Part shown: positions 1 to 9,410 of the stretch, in pieces | Numbering within the stretch: position 1 is the stretch's first letter | Layout: every line of letters starts with the position of its first letter | Source of the DNA: Hyphomonas sp. L-53-1-40 | GTDB taxonomy: Bacteria; Pseudomonadota; Alphaproteobacteria; Caulobacterales; Hyphomonadaceae | Length of the DNA: 64,000 nt | NCBI RefSeq assembly: GCF_000682775.1 | Contig: NZ_AWFI01000002.1 | Span: 1 to 64,000 of the forward strand | Reading direction: 5' to 3' | The notes under the pieces: generated by a model | Databases searched by the model: none | What the model was told of the DNA's origin: nothing | Seen by the model: only the letters and a program-made list of their open reading frames with translations | Made by a program: the position numbers and the translations under genes

Positions 1-31
1 GTAAGCCCTGTTCCCATCAGGCAGTAATGAG

Positions 32-63
32 AAGGCCGTCCCAAAAGGGGCGGCCTTTTTTTT
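32..63 (+). terminator. Rho-independent terminator of a gene left of the window
   Basis: An 11-bp stem (AAGGCCGTCCC pairing with GGGGCGGCCTT, one G-T wobble) with an AAAA loop is followed directly by a run of T on the plus strand. The T run lies on the plus-strand side only, so it ends a plus-strand transcript entering from the left. It does not look like a terminator for the minus-strand gene that ends at 71. Confidence 0.85.
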
Positions 64-70
64 ATGGGCG

Positions 71-613
71 TCAGTCGAGTTTGATGTCAGCGCCTTTTGG
101 ACCGCCCTCTTCGACTTCCACGCCGAATGTCTCAAGGAAGCGGCAGACCATCATGTAGTAGCCGATCAGCAGAACCAACTCTTCCAGCAGGGACGGTCCG
201 AAATGTTTCAGAACCGGTTTGAGCGCGCCGTCTGAGGGATGGGGATGCGTTACCAGATGGTCTGTAAAGGTCAGTGCCAGTTTCTGCTCGTGGCTCAAGC
301 CGTCGGCATTTGGACCAGATTTCACCGCTTCGATCAGTTCGCCATCCATGCCGATCGCCAATCCGATAGCCTCGTGCTGGCTCGTTTCATATTTGGCATT
401 GGACAAGTACCCGACACGCAGGATCACACATTCGCGGGTGATCGGATCCAGTTTTCCATTTTGCAGAAAGGCCGTACCCATGCCGATAAAGGGCTTCAGC
501 AGATGAGGAGCATGGCCAAGCATTTGGAAGATATTGAGCGGGGCGAGCTTATCCAGAAAGGCTTTCTGGTCTTCAGGAAGGGCGTCAACGTCGGGATAGG
601 GGATGCGGGACAC
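71..613 (-). CDS. Carboxymuconolactone decarboxylase (AhpD-like) family protein
   Basis: This 180-residue cytoplasmic protein resembles the peroxidase-related CMD/AhpD fold, an all-helical family with members acting as alkylhydroperoxidases or decarboxylases. The start is GTG at 613, with GGAGAA six bases upstream. The family's conserved segment is visible as YETSQHEAIG around residues 75-84. Catalytic AhpD proteins have a CxxC pair there; this one has none, so thiol peroxidase activity is doubtful and it may belong to the cysteine-free branch. It stands alone on the minus strand, divergent from tRNA-Trp. The family call is fairly secure; the substrate is unknown. Confidence 0.75.
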   Translation of the reverse strand: MSRIPYPDVDALPEDQKAFLDKLAPLNIFQMLGHAPHLLKPFIGMGTAFLQNGKLDPITRECVILRVGYLSNAKYETSQHEAIGLAIGMDGELIEAVKSGPNADGLSHEQKLALTFTDHLVTHPHPSDGALKPVLKHFGPSLLEELVLLIGYYMMVCRFLETFGVEVEEGGPKGADIKLD

Positions 614-686
614 AATTTTTCTCCATGGGCTGAAGCTCTAGTCTTGCGGCATGACGGCATTTGAGGCAAACCGCTCTTTCGCCTGT

Positions 687-762
687 AGGGGTATAGCTCA
701 GTTGGTAGAGCATCGGTCTCCAAAACCGAGGGTCGAGGGTTCAAGTCCTTCTGCCCCTGCCA
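687..762 (+). tRNA. tRNA-Trp (anticodon CCA)
   Basis: The cloverleaf can be read directly. The acceptor stem AGGGGTA pairs with TGCCCCT (one G-T), the D-arm is GCTC/GAGC, the anticodon stem TCGGT/ACCGA encloses the loop CTCCAAA with anticodon CCA, and the T-arm carries TTCAAGT. The discriminator is G, and the 3' CCA is encoded at 760-762. In many alphaproteobacteria tRNA-Trp sits just before secE-nusG. Here the next gene is an alpha-glucosidase. Confidence 0.97.
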
Positions 763-886
763 GGCGGATTTCCGAATTTTCAGTCAATACAGTCCGTTTC
801 CGGGCTGCTGGTCCTGGCGGCGCTTAGATGATTGAAAAATCGCGGGGCGGTGCGATGCTGGTCAGAATTGACGGGAATTTCAGACC

Positions 887-2503
887 ATGCCGAACGCAAT
901 ATCATCGGAACGCGCACAGCCTTGGTGGAAGGGTGCGGTCATCTATCAGATTTATCCGCGGTCGTATCAGGATACGAATGGAGATGGCGTTGGCGATCTG
1001 AAAGGCATAATGCAGAGGCTGGACCATGTGGCCTCCCTCGGCGTGGACGGTGTCTGGATATCGCCCTTCTTTACCTCCCCCATGAGGGATTTCGGATATG
1101 ATGTGGCAGATTATTGCGATGTCGATCCGGCATTTGGCACGTTGGAAGATTTCGACGCACTCTTGAGCCGCGCGCACGCACTCGGCCTGAAAATCGTCAT
1201 CGATCAGGTCTATGCACACTCATCCGACGCGCATGCCTGGTTCGCCGAGAGCAGAGAGGACCGAACCAATACGCGAGCGGATTGGTATGTCTGGAGCGAT
1301 CCAAAACCCGATGGAACACCGCCTAATAACTGGCAGGCTGTGTTTGGCGGACCGTCCTGGACATGGGATGCGCGACGGCAGCAATATTACATGCACAATT
1401 TCCTGCCGAGCCAGCCGCAATTGAATTTGCACAATCCGGATGTCCAGCAGGCGCTCATCGATGTGATGCGGTTCTGGCTGGATCGCGGCGTGGACGGTTT
1501 CCGGCTCGATGCGCTCAATTTTTCCCTGTTCGACCCGGGATTGCGGGACAATCCGCCGAAAATTCCTGCACCCCGAAATGTTTCGCGTCCCTTTGACCTC
1601 CAGGAACATGTCTACGATCAATCACATCCAGATCTGCCGGGATTCCTGCAGCGCTTGCGAATGCTCATGGACCAATATGGAGAAATATTCTCGGTCGCGG
1701 AAGTTCCAGGTCCAAGCCCGCTCGAGGAGATGCGTGCCTATACGGCGGGCCAGCTGCATCTCAATTCCGCCTACAGCTTCGATTTCCTCTATGCGAAGCG
1801 GTTGGGCGTCGAAGCGATTGTTGCATCGCAAAGCAACTGGCTTGGCGCGCCAGGAGAGGGCTGGCCATCATGGGCCTTTTCAAATCATGATGCGCCGCGG
1901 TGTGTCAGCCGCTGGTTGGAGGGTGCCGATCCTGTTGTTCGGGCCAAATTGACCACAGCTTTGCTGTTTTGCCTGCGCGGGAATCCCATCCTTTATCAAG
2001 GCGAGGAGCTTGGCCTACCGCAGGCGGAGATTGCGTTTGAGGATTTGCAGGACCCTGAAGCAATCGCGAATTGGCCCCGCACGCTCGGCCGCGATGGCGC
2101 TCGCACGCCAATGCCCTGGGCCAGCGCCGATACATATTGCGGTTTCAGCGATGCCAAGCCGTGGCTGCCTCTGGGCCAGGGCCATGCGGATTTGGCGGTA
2201 GATCTTCAGGAAGCCGATCCCCAGTCTATGCTTCAATTCACACGCACGCTCGCGCGTGTGCGCGCCAGCTCGCCCGCGTTACAATATGGCGAAATCGAAT
2301 TTATCGACTTGTCCGGGGACTTGCTCGTGTTTCGTCGGCTATGGGAAGGCGAAACGATTGAGTGCGTCTTCAATATTGGCGGGACCGAAGTGGTGGCTGC
2401 GATCACAGACGTTTCATCTGATCAGGTTCTAATGTGCGTCGGAAGCGATAGTCCAAACAAGACACGCGTCCCGCCATACTCGTGTCGGATTTCCCGCCAC
2501 TAG
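887..2503 (+). CDS. Alpha-glucosidase, GH13 family (GH13_23-like)
   Basis: This 538-residue enzyme should hydrolyse alpha-1,4 or alpha-1,6-linked glucosides such as maltose or isomaltose to glucose. The GH13 barrel starts at once (WWKGAVIYQIYPRS, residues 13-26). The catalytic residues are all visible: nucleophile Asp208 in DGFRLDAL, acid/base Glu272 in SVAEV, and transition-state Asp335 in FSNHDAPR. No signal peptide is seen, so it is probably cytoplasmic and fed by a transporter outside the window. It converges on the LacI-type gene, with the two stop codons overlapping by 4 bases, and lies next to the Entner-Doudoroff operon that would consume its glucose. Subfamily and linkage preference are inferred. 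Confidence 0.92.
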   Translation: MPNAISSERAQPWWKGAVIYQIYPRSYQDTNGDGVGDLKGIMQRLDHVASLGVDGVWISPFFTSPMRDFGYDVADYCDVDPAFGTLEDFDALLSRAHALGLKIVIDQVYAHSSDAHAWFAESREDRTNTRADWYVWSDPKPDGTPPNNWQAVFGGPSWTWDARRQQYYMHNFLPSQPQLNLHNPDVQQALIDVMRFWLDRGVDGFRLDALNFSLFDPGLRDNPPKIPAPRNVSRPFDLQEHVYDQSHPDLPGFLQRLRMLMDQYGEIFSVAEVPGPSPLEEMRAYTAGQLHLNSAYSFDFLYAKRLGVEAIVASQSNWLGAPGEGWPSWAFSNHDAPRCVSRWLEGADPVVRAKLTTALLFCLRGNPILYQGEELGLPQAEIAFEDLQDPEAIANWPRTLGRDGARTPMPWASADTYCGFSDAKPWLPLGQGHADLAVDLQEADPQSMLQFTRTLARVRASSPALQYGEIEFIDLSGDLLVFRRLWEGETIECVFNIGGTEVVAAITDVSSDQVLMCVGSDSPNKTRVPPYSCRISRH

Positions 2504-3516
2504 GACAAGCCGCAGGATTCGCGGACGATAAGTTCGGTTGGCAGACGCTCAGATCGCATGCTGCCTGTGTCCACCGACGCAATCAGCTTGGCGACAAGGA
2601 TCCGCCCGGCCCGCGCAGGATCCTGTGAGATCGTGCTCAGGGCAGGATAGCCATAGGCGGAGAGTTGAAGATCGTCATAACCAATCACCGAGACGTCATC
2701 GGGCACACGCACTCCCTCTCTGAGCAAGCTGCGAATGGTGGCCAGGGCAATCAGGTCATTTGCTCCGAAAACAGCATCAAACGTGACGCCGCGCTCCATC
2801 AGGCTGGAAATTGCAGCTTCGGCGGATTCTACGTCAAAACTTGACTGGAGCGTGAGGTCCGCGTCGAGCGGAATGTCAGCCCGACGATGCGCAGAGATAT
2901 AGCCTTCATAGCGCTGCAAAATCTCTGGATTGGACGTATCACCCACAAAAGCGATTCGCCGGCGGCCGAGATTCAGCAGGTGAGACGTCGCCCGTTTGCC
3001 GCCGCGCAAGTTATCCGAGCCGATAGAGCAGTATTTCTGGCCGGGGATTTCCGCGCCCCAAACTATGAAACGGCTTTCAGTTTCGGCCAGTTGGTTGAAT
3101 CTTTCGTGCAAGAAGCTCTGGCCAAGAAATATGACGCCCTCAGCACGGTTCGCGGTCATGATGGAGGCGAGGTCGTCCTGGTTTTTCGGGGCCAGATAAG
3201 AGATCAGCACATCGCAGCCAGCCAAACGCCCAGCCTCACTGAGGCCGCTGATCAGTTCCTGAAAGAACGGGTCAGAGACTTCCGTCTGGCGCCCAGCCAG
3301 TGTGGGCACGACGACTGCAATCGTCGCAGCAGCGCCGGACAAGAGCGCCGGCATGGATGGGCGGAAATTATAGTTGTGCTCGCGGGCGATCTTCCAGACC
3401 CGACGCTTGGTTTCATCATTTACTGCGGGGCTGTTATTTAGGGCGCGCGAAACAGTTGCGATCGAGACACCCGCGATTGAGGCAAGATCCTCCAAACGCG
3501 TTCTAGTGCTGGACAT
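2500..3516 (-). CDS. LacI/GalR-family transcriptional regulator
   Basis: This 338-residue sugar-responsive DNA-binding protein has an N-terminal helix-turn-helix (LEDLASIAGVSIATVSRAL, about residues 8-26), then a hinge and a periplasmic-binding-protein-like ligand domain. I place the start at ATG 3516: GGAGGAA lies upstream on the minus strand and the HTH then begins at residue 8, as is usual. An upstream in-frame extension to 3759 does not look like LacI sequence and would run through the palindromes. It converges on the alpha-glucosidase and diverges from zwf, so it plausibly controls either or both. The ligand is unknown; a maltose or glucose metabolite is an inference from context. Confidence 0.9.
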   Translation of the reverse strand: MSSTRTRLEDLASIAGVSIATVSRALNNSPAVNDETKRRVWKIAREHNYNFRPSMPALLSGAAATIAVVVPTLAGRQTEVSDPFFQELISGLSEAGRLAGCDVLISYLAPKNQDDLASIMTANRAEGVIFLGQSFLHERFNQLAETESRFIVWGAEIPGQKYCSIGSDNLRGGKRATSHLLNLGRRRIAFVGDTSNPEILQRYEGYISAHRRADIPLDADLTLQSSFDVESAEAAISSLMERGVTFDAVFGANDLIALATIRSLLREGVRVPDDVSVIGYDDLQLSAYGYPALSTISQDPARAGRILVAKLIASVDTGSMRSERLPTELIVRESCGLS

Positions 3517-3547
3517 CTCGTGCTTCCTCCGCTTAAGAACACCAAAA

Positions 3548-3557
3548 ACAACGTTGT
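3548..3557. promoter_or_regulatory. Candidate LacI-type operator (10-bp perfect palindrome)
   Basis: ACAACGTTGT is a perfect palindrome with a central CG, the symmetry typical of LacI-family operators. It lies 31 bases upstream of the regulator start codon in the lacI-zwf intergenic region. It may be an autoregulatory site. This is a pattern-based call without a motif model. Confidence 0.45.
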
Positions 3558-3597
3558 CACATGTTTGGTCTATTCGTCCAGACCGTTGATCAAAGAG

Positions 3598-3614
3598 TCT
3601 GCAAAATTTGCAGA
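3598..3614. promoter_or_regulatory. Candidate operator: 17-bp palindrome between lacI and zwf
   Basis: TCTGCAAA and TTTGCAGA form a perfect 8-bp inverted repeat around a single A. The core CAAAATTTGC at 3602-3611 occurs again at 3664-3673, about 62 bp away and nearer zwf. Two copies of one core in a divergent intergenic region suggest a regulator site, possibly for the neighbouring LacI protein or for another sugar regulator. Confidence 0.45.
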
Positions 3615-3790
3615 GAAGCACTACCAGCCGGGGAAGCGAAGCTAAAGTGAAGAATGATGATACCAAAATTTGCGTTTCACGACCTTTGCGAGTCTGACGA
3701 ATAAGCTGACAAACTAGAAAATACTCGGGATCGATCCGAATTCGGCCTGATTCCGCCAATGTTCACCTCGAGCGCTCTGGAGACTGCCTG

Positions 3791-5260
3791 ATGGCAAAAT
3801 TCATTCCTGTCGATCCGTTCGACATCGTTATCTTCGGCGGGACAGGTGACCTCTCCCGGCGCAAGCTCTTGCCTGCCTTGTTTCACAGATGGCTGGATGG
3901 CCAGATTCCGGAATCCAGCCGTATTGTTGGCACTGCGCGCAGTGAGATGGACACCAAAGAATATCGCAAGATGGCAAGAGAAGCCTGTGAGTCAGCGTCT
4001 GGCGACAACTGGGATACGAAGGAATGGTCCAAGTTCGAGAAGTTGATTGAGTATGTGTCCATTGATGCAACACAGGAAGATGCAGATTGGGCCACCCTCA
4101 AATCTTTCCTGACACTGGATGACAACCGTCCGTGCGTATTTTACCTCGCTACGTCGCCGCGCCTGTATGTTCAAATATGTGAAGCACTGGGCAAGGCGGG
4201 CCTGTCAGAGGGCAACACTCGGGTTGTGCTGGAAAAGCCGATCGGGACCGATCTGGAATCTGCCAAGGCGATCAATGACGGTGTTGCTCAAGTCTACGCC
4301 GAACGCCAAGTTTTTCGGATTGACCATTATCTTGGCAAAGAGACGGTACAGAACCTCATGGTCCTGCGATTTGCCAATATGCTGTTCGAGCCAATTTGGT
4401 CTCGCAATTATGTGGACCATGTTCAGATCACGGTTGCTGAAGACCTGGGTCTTGAGGGACGTGCAGATTATTATGATAAATCCGGTGCCCTGAGAGACAT
4501 GGTGCAAAACCATATGCTCCAGCTGCTGTGCCTGACGGCTATGGAGCCGCCGAACCAACTCGACGATGATGATGTTCGTACCGAGAAAATCAAGGTACTC
4601 AACGCGCTGACACCGATCACGGGCGAAGCCGCCAAGAAGCAAACCGTTCGCGGGCAATACAAGGCTGGTGTGAAAGACAACAAGCCCGTTAAAGGCTATC
4701 TGGAAGAGTTGAGTTCTGAAACCGTCAGCTCGACTGAGACCTTTGTGGCGATCAAGGCCAATATCGACAACTGGCGATGGGCGGGCGTCCCCTTCTATCT
4801 GCGGACTGGCAAGCGGATGTCGCAGCGTCACTCGGATATCATCATTCAGTTCAAACCAACACCCCATTCCTTGTTCGGGGAGGGGTATGAGAGTGCGAAC
4901 AAGCTGGTTATTCGTCTGCAGCCGGATGAAGGTGTGCGCCTGTTCGTTCAAATCAAGGAGCCGGGTCCGGGCGGTCTACGCGTCAAGTCTCTGCCCTTGA
5001 ACCTCTCCTACGCCGAAAGCTTCACGGTTCGGTATCCGGACGCGTATGAACGACTATTGATGGACGTCGTGCGCGGAAACCTTTCCCTCTTCATGCGCAA
5101 GGATGAAGTTGAAGCGGCCTGGACTTGGGTTGATGGGCTTATCGAAGCCTGGGAAAAATCAGGTGATCGCCCCGAAGCCTACACAGCCGGTTCGGATGGC
5201 CCACTCGCTGCTGCCATGATGATGGACCGCGACAATCGGGCATGGTGGGAGGGATCATGA
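3791..5260 (+). CDS. zwf: Glucose-6-phosphate 1-dehydrogenase
   Basis: It oxidises glucose-6-phosphate to 6-phosphogluconolactone with NAD(P)+, the first step of the Entner-Doudoroff route. At 489 residues it has normal length. The nucleotide-binding motif GGTGDLSRRKL is at residues 16-26 and the active-site signature RIDHYLGKE at 176-184, with its catalytic histidine. It is the first gene of a five-gene operon and overlaps pgl by the 4 bases ATGA. The 274-bp upstream region shared with the divergent lacI gene holds two palindromes and probably the promoter. Confidence 0.97.
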   Translation: MAKFIPVDPFDIVIFGGTGDLSRRKLLPALFHRWLDGQIPESSRIVGTARSEMDTKEYRKMAREACESASGDNWDTKEWSKFEKLIEYVSIDATQEDADWATLKSFLTLDDNRPCVFYLATSPRLYVQICEALGKAGLSEGNTRVVLEKPIGTDLESAKAINDGVAQVYAERQVFRIDHYLGKETVQNLMVLRFANMLFEPIWSRNYVDHVQITVAEDLGLEGRADYYDKSGALRDMVQNHMLQLLCLTAMEPPNQLDDDDVRTEKIKVLNALTPITGEAAKKQTVRGQYKAGVKDNKPVKGYLEELSSETVSSTETFVAIKANIDNWRWAGVPFYLRTGKRMSQRHSDIIIQFKPTPHSLFGEGYESANKLVIRLQPDEGVRLFVQIKEPGPGGLRVKSLPLNLSYAESFTVRYPDAYERLLMDVVRGNLSLFMRKDEVEAAWTWVDGLIEAWEKSGDRPEAYTAGSDGPLAAAMMMDRDNRAWWEGS

Positions 5261-5970
5261 GCGGATTGGCGCATGAATTCATGATGTTTGACAGCCGCGA
5301 TGAGGCAACGCGCTTTGTAACGCAATTCATAGCAGGTGGGCTGACGAAGGCGTTGGAGCTGAAAGGCACCGCGTCGCTGATGGTGTCAGGTGGCTCAACG
5401 CCGGGGCCGATATTTGATGCCCTTGCCACGACCGAGCTGGATTGGGCGCGGGTCATGGTTGGTCTCGTCGATGAACGTTGGGTCAACCCTGAAGACGACG
5501 CATCCAACGAGCGCCTCGTACGCAGCCGACTGCTAAAGGCAAACGCCGGAGCTGCAGGCTTTCTGCCGATGAAAACAATGGACGCCATGCCGCAGGAAGC
5601 TGTGGCAGACAGAGACAAGGCGTATGCCCCGCACTGTGAGCCCGCAGACGTGGTTTTTCTTGGTATGGGTGAGGATGGTCATACCGCCAGCTGGTTTCCG
5701 GGTTCGAAGGATCTGTCAGCCGCTCTGGAAAGTAAAAATGTGGTTGCAGCCGTTGATGCGACCGGGTGTCCGGTCGCCGGTGAAAATCCGCAGCGTATTA
5801 CCCTTACAGGCAAGGGCGTAACGAGTGCGTCGTCCGCGATTCTGCTAATCTTCGGAGAAGCGAAAAAGGCAGTGTTCGACACGGCGATAATGTCGTCCGT
5901 GCAGGAAAAGCCTATTAAATATGCAATCGATAAATTGGGGCCGCGTTTGACGGTCGTATGGGCAGCATAA
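5257..5970 (+). CDS. pgl: 6-phosphogluconolactonase
   Basis: It hydrolyses 6-phosphogluconolactone to 6-phosphogluconate and belongs to the SOL/DevB family (237 residues). I chose ATG 5257 because it overlaps the zwf stop as ATGA and has GGGAGG just upstream; an ATG at 5242 would place that Shine-Dalgarno sequence inside the gene. Family motifs include VSGGSTPGP near the N-terminus, VDERWV, and [14 protein letters not shown] with the catalytic histidine. It shares one base with edd (TAATG), so translation of the operon is probably coupled. Confidence 0.95.
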   Translation: MSGLAHEFMMFDSRDEATRFVTQFIAGGLTKALELKGTASLMVSGGSTPGPIFDALATTELDWARVMVGLVDERWVNPEDDASNERLVRSRLLKANAGAAGFLPMKTMDAMPQEAVADRDKAYAPHCEPADVVFLGMGEDGHTASWFPGSKDLSAALESKNVVAAVDATGCPVAGENPQRITLTGKGVTSASSAILLIFGEAKKAVFDTAIMSSVQEKPIKYAIDKLGPRLTVVWAA

Positions 5971-7781
5971 TGGTTGAGATGAATTCGACAATCGCAGAAG
6001 TGACCGCGCGCATTCGAGAGCGGTCACGAGACGCGCGCCAAGCATATCTCGAAATGATCCGTAGTCGTCGCCCCAAGGATTTCGCCCGACGGAGGATGTC
6101 TGAAAGCAGTTTGGCGCATGCCTCGGCGGGATGCGCGGTGATTGAGAAGACACAATTACTCGGCGCTGGCTGGCCGAACATTGGTGTCATTACAGCCTAT
6201 AACGACATGCTTTCTGCGCATGCGCCGTATCAGGACTATCCAGCCATTATCCGGGATGCCGCTCGGGAGGTGAACGCCATTGCGCAAGTTGCCGGAGGCG
6301 TCCCCGCCATGTGCGATGGCGTCACACAGGGCTTTACCGGGATGGAGCTGTCGCTGTTTTCTCGCGACGTGATCGCGATGGCGTCGGCCATCGGCCTGAG
6401 CCACGACGTATTTGATGGCGCGATGCATCTGGGTGTTTGTGACAAAATTGTTCCCGGCCTCGTGATCGCCGCGCTACGGTTTGGCTGGATTCCGTCTGTG
6501 TTTGTGCCAGCTGGGCCGATGCCGTCCGGTCTGCCCAACCCTGAAAAGCAACGTGTTCGTCAGCTGTTCGCGGAAGGCAAGGTAGGTCGTGACGCGCTCT
6601 TGAAAGCGGAGTCAGAGAGCTATCATACGCAGGGCACGTGCACATTCTACGGCACAGCGAACTCGAACCAGATGCTGATGGAAGTCATGGGGTTCCACTT
6701 GCCAGGTGCTGCCTTCGCCAATCCAGGCACACCTATTCGCGAAGCGCTGACACGTGCAGCCACACATCGCGTCGCGGAGATCCATGCGCAGGGCGATCAC
6801 TATATGCCAGCGGGCGAAATGATCGATGAGCGGTCTATTGTGAATGGCGTGGTAGGTCTGATGGCGACGGGGGGGTCTACCAATCATGCACTTCACTTGC
6901 CAGCCATGGCAGCTGCTGCGGGCATCATTCTAACTCTGGAAGACTTTGCGGATATCAGCGCGGTGACGCCGCTGCTGGCGCGTGTTTATCCAAACGGACC
7001 GGCTGATGTGAATCATTTTCACGCAGCAGGCGGTATGGGTTTCCTCGTGCGCGAATTGCTTGAAGCCGGTTTAATGGATGGCGACGCGATGGGCGTGGCT
7101 GGTCCGATATCAGGCTATGCAGTGGAGCCTTATCTGGAAAACGGCAAAGCCGCTTGGCGTCCTGCGCCGGCAACAAGTGGGAATACGGACATATTACGGT
7201 CGGTATCTGACCCGTTCTCCAAGGATGGTGGATTGCGGATGATGGACGGGCCGATTGGCTTGGGCGTCAGCAAGGTGTCCGCTGTAAAGCCGGAGCATCG
7301 CGTTGTGGAAGCGCCTGCTATCATATTCGATTCCCAGGAAGCGCTGAAAGCGGCATTTGATGCAGGAGAACTGGACAAGGACTTCGTCGCTATTGTTCGG
7401 TTCCAGGGACCGGCGGCGAATGGTATGCCCGAATTGCATACGCTCACGCCGCCGCTTGCGGTTTTGCAGGACAGGGGATTCAAGGTCGCGTTGGTAACAG
7501 ATGGACGCATGTCGGGCGCGAGCGGCAAAGTGCCGTCCGCGATTCATGTGAGTCCGGAAGGTTCTCGCGGTGGCCCGATCGCGAAAGTGCAAAATGGCGA
7601 CATGATTGTGTTTGATGCCGAGCGCGGTGTGCTCGATATCAAGGTTGATCCGGAAGAGTTTGCAAAGCGCATCCCGGACGAATACAGGCCAAACGACAAC
7701 GGCATGGGACTTGGCCGCGAAATGTTCACCTATTTCCGGGAATTGGCAGGTCCTGTCAATTTCTCGAATCGGGGGGACTGA
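5970..7781 (+). CDS. edd: Phosphogluconate dehydratase
   Basis: It dehydrates 6-phosphogluconate to 2-keto-3-deoxy-6-phosphogluconate (KDPG), the committed Entner-Doudoroff step. The 603-residue protein belongs to the IlvD/Edd family. Three candidate iron-sulfur cysteines are visible: Cys115 (MCDGVTQG), Cys157 (GVCDKIVPG) and Cys224 (GTCTFYGT). Start ATG 5970 overlaps the pgl stop by one base; ATG 5979 is a possible alternative. It is followed by glk after 4 bases. Length and Edd-specific N-terminus favour Edd over dihydroxy-acid dehydratase. Confidence 0.96.
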   Translation: MVEMNSTIAEVTARIRERSRDARQAYLEMIRSRRPKDFARRRMSESSLAHASAGCAVIEKTQLLGAGWPNIGVITAYNDMLSAHAPYQDYPAIIRDAAREVNAIAQVAGGVPAMCDGVTQGFTGMELSLFSRDVIAMASAIGLSHDVFDGAMHLGVCDKIVPGLVIAALRFGWIPSVFVPAGPMPSGLPNPEKQRVRQLFAEGKVGRDALLKAESESYHTQGTCTFYGTANSNQMLMEVMGFHLPGAAFANPGTPIREALTRAATHRVAEIHAQGDHYMPAGEMIDERSIVNGVVGLMATGGSTNHALHLPAMAAAAGIILTLEDFADISAVTPLLARVYPNGPADVNHFHAAGGMGFLVRELLEAGLMDGDAMGVAGPISGYAVEPYLENGKAAWRPAPATSGNTDILRSVSDPFSKDGGLRMMDGPIGLGVSKVSAVKPEHRVVEAPAIIFDSQEALKAAFDAGELDKDFVAIVRFQGPAANGMPELHTLTPPLAVLQDRGFKVALVTDGRMSGASGKVPSAIHVSPEGSRGGPIAKVQNGDMIVFDAERGVLDIKVDPEEFAKRIPDEYRPNDNGMGLGREMFTYFRELAGPVNFSNRGD

Positions 7782-7785
7782 CCTG

Positions 7786-8751
7786 ATGCGTGAGTCCGTG
7801 CTGGTAGGGGATGTAGGGGGAACGAATGTCAGGTTCGCTTTGGCCGAGAAGCCGGGCGGTAAAGTTGAGATCAATGACTATTCAAAACTATCGGGGGACA
7901 GTTTCGAAACATTTGCCGCAGCGTTGCGCCAATATCTGGAAGACACCGGATTAAAGCCGAAGCATGCCTGTTTTGCCATGGCCGGGCCTGTGCAGGATGG
8001 CGAAGTGATGCTGACCAACCGGGATTGGCACGTCTCGGCCCGGCGCCTGTGCGAGACGTTTGGCTTCGACGATATTAGAATCATCAATGATTTCACCGCG
8101 ATGGCGCGATCGGTGCCTGAGCATTCCGGCGACTATTTTGAGGAAATCCTGCCTGGTGAAGAAATGACGGAACTGCCTGTAATAGTGGCCGGGCCTGGCA
8201 CCGGGTTCGGTGTGGCATCCTTATTTCCACTGGGCGACGATGCCTGGCAGGTTCTCACCGGTGAGGGCGGGCACATCGCCTATGCGCCAAGGGATGCATT
8301 GGAATTCGACATAGCAAGTGTTCTCATGCGGAATCAGGGCTATGTATCGAATGAATTGGTTGCATCGGGCATGGGGCTCGAATTCGTCCATCGCGCCTTT
8401 TGCGAAGTCTTCGGGCGCGAATTGGAAGACATCTCGCCTGAGGAGATGCGACACCGGGCCGATCAAGGTGACGAGATGTTTGATCAACTGATCGCCATGC
8501 GCGCGAAAGCCGTCATGGGGGCGGTCGGCGATCTGGCGCTCGCAAATGGAGCACTCGGCGGCGTCGTTCTTGCCGGCGGGGTAACTGAGCGGATCGTTGA
8601 TTATTTGCGACGACCTGAATCGGTTGCCCGGTTCCGCGATCGCGGGCCGATGTCTGGCTACCTTGCGAATTGTCCGGTACGCCTTATGCACGACCCCGAG
8701 GCGCCTCTGATTGGCGCTGCTGCCTATTATGCCCAGGAGACGCTTAAATGA
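7786..8751 (+). CDS. glk: Glucokinase
   Basis: It phosphorylates glucose to glucose-6-phosphate with ATP and so feeds zwf in the same operon. The protein has 321 residues. The phosphate-binding loop GDVGGTN at residues 8-14 places it in the Glk branch of the ASKHA superfamily. The start is ATG 7786, with GGGGGGA upstream; longer in-frame extensions into edd lack a sensible N-terminus. The stop overlaps eda as ATGA. Free glucose released by the alpha-glucosidase at 887-2503 would be a natural substrate. Confidence 0.95.
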   Translation: MRESVLVGDVGGTNVRFALAEKPGGKVEINDYSKLSGDSFETFAAALRQYLEDTGLKPKHACFAMAGPVQDGEVMLTNRDWHVSARRLCETFGFDDIRIINDFTAMARSVPEHSGDYFEEILPGEEMTELPVIVAGPGTGFGVASLFPLGDDAWQVLTGEGGHIAYAPRDALEFDIASVLMRNQGYVSNELVASGMGLEFVHRAFCEVFGRELEDISPEEMRHRADQGDEMFDQLIAMRAKAVMGAVGDLALANGALGGVVLAGGVTERIVDYLRRPESVARFRDRGPMSGYLANCPVRLMHDPEAPLIGAAAYYAQETLK

Positions 8752-9383
8752 ATTCCTCGCTTGATGCCCTGAAAGCAGCTGCCCAACGGGCACCGATTGT
8801 TCCTGTGCTTGTTGTGCCTGATGTGGACGCAGCGGCTCCATTGGCGCGCGCGCTTGTTGAGGGCGGTCTCACGATCGCCGAAGTTACGCTGCGCACGCCA
8901 AGTGGCTTGAAGGTCATCGAGGAAATGAAGAAGGCGCAGCCGGATTTGATCGTGGGAGCGGGGACGGTCTTGACGAAGGAGGACGTGGTGAATTCAATGA
9001 ATGCCGGTTCTGACTTCCTTGTATCTCCCGGCATGTCGCCCGGCCTGCTGGACGCACTTGGTGATTACATGGGCATCACAATTCCGGGCGTGGCGACCGC
9101 CAGCGAAGCGATGACGCGCTATGAGGAAGGGTTCAAGATGCTGAAACTGTTTCCGGCCGCGATTGCTGGCGGCGTAGGCGCGCTCAAGGCGCTGTCCGGA
9201 CCGCTGCCGCATCTCCAATTCATGCCGACGGGCGGTGTCAGCGCCGATAATGCGGGTGAGTATCTGGCCCTGCCAAACGTGGTGGCGGTGGGCGGCTCCT
9301 GGATCGCGACGGAGAAGGATGTAACCACTGGGGCGTGGTCCTCCGTCGCTGAGAAGGCAAGGACGGCGCTTGGCAGGATCTAA
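8748..9383 (+). CDS. eda: KDPG aldolase (2-dehydro-3-deoxy-phosphogluconate aldolase)
   Basis: This class I aldolase cleaves KDPG to pyruvate and glyceraldehyde-3-phosphate and completes the Entner-Doudoroff pathway. In its 211 residues the catalytic Glu45 (IAEVTLRT) and the Schiff-base Lys133 (KMLKLFPA) sit at the same numbers as in the well-studied E. coli enzyme. It overlaps glk by 4 bases and is the last gene of the operon. Only 27 bases separate it from the convergent purB, and I see no intrinsic terminator there. Confidence 0.97.
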   Translation: MNSSLDALKAAAQRAPIVPVLVVPDVDAAAPLARALVEGGLTIAEVTLRTPSGLKVIEEMKKAQPDLIVGAGTVLTKEDVVNSMNAGSDFLVSPGMSPGLLDALGDYMGITIPGVATASEAMTRYEEGFKMLKLFPAAIAGGVGALKALSGPLPHLQFMPTGGVSADNAGEYLALPNVVAVGGSWIATEKDVTTGAWSSVAEKARTALGRI

Positions 9384-9410
9384 TCGCCGTCCTCAAATGA
9401 CCGCCGGGTC

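Noticed and set aside
3517-3759. N-terminal extension of the LacI-type protein
   Set aside because: The extra 81 residues precede a perfect HTH start with its own GGAGGAA site at ATG 3516, and they would cover the palindromic regulatory region.
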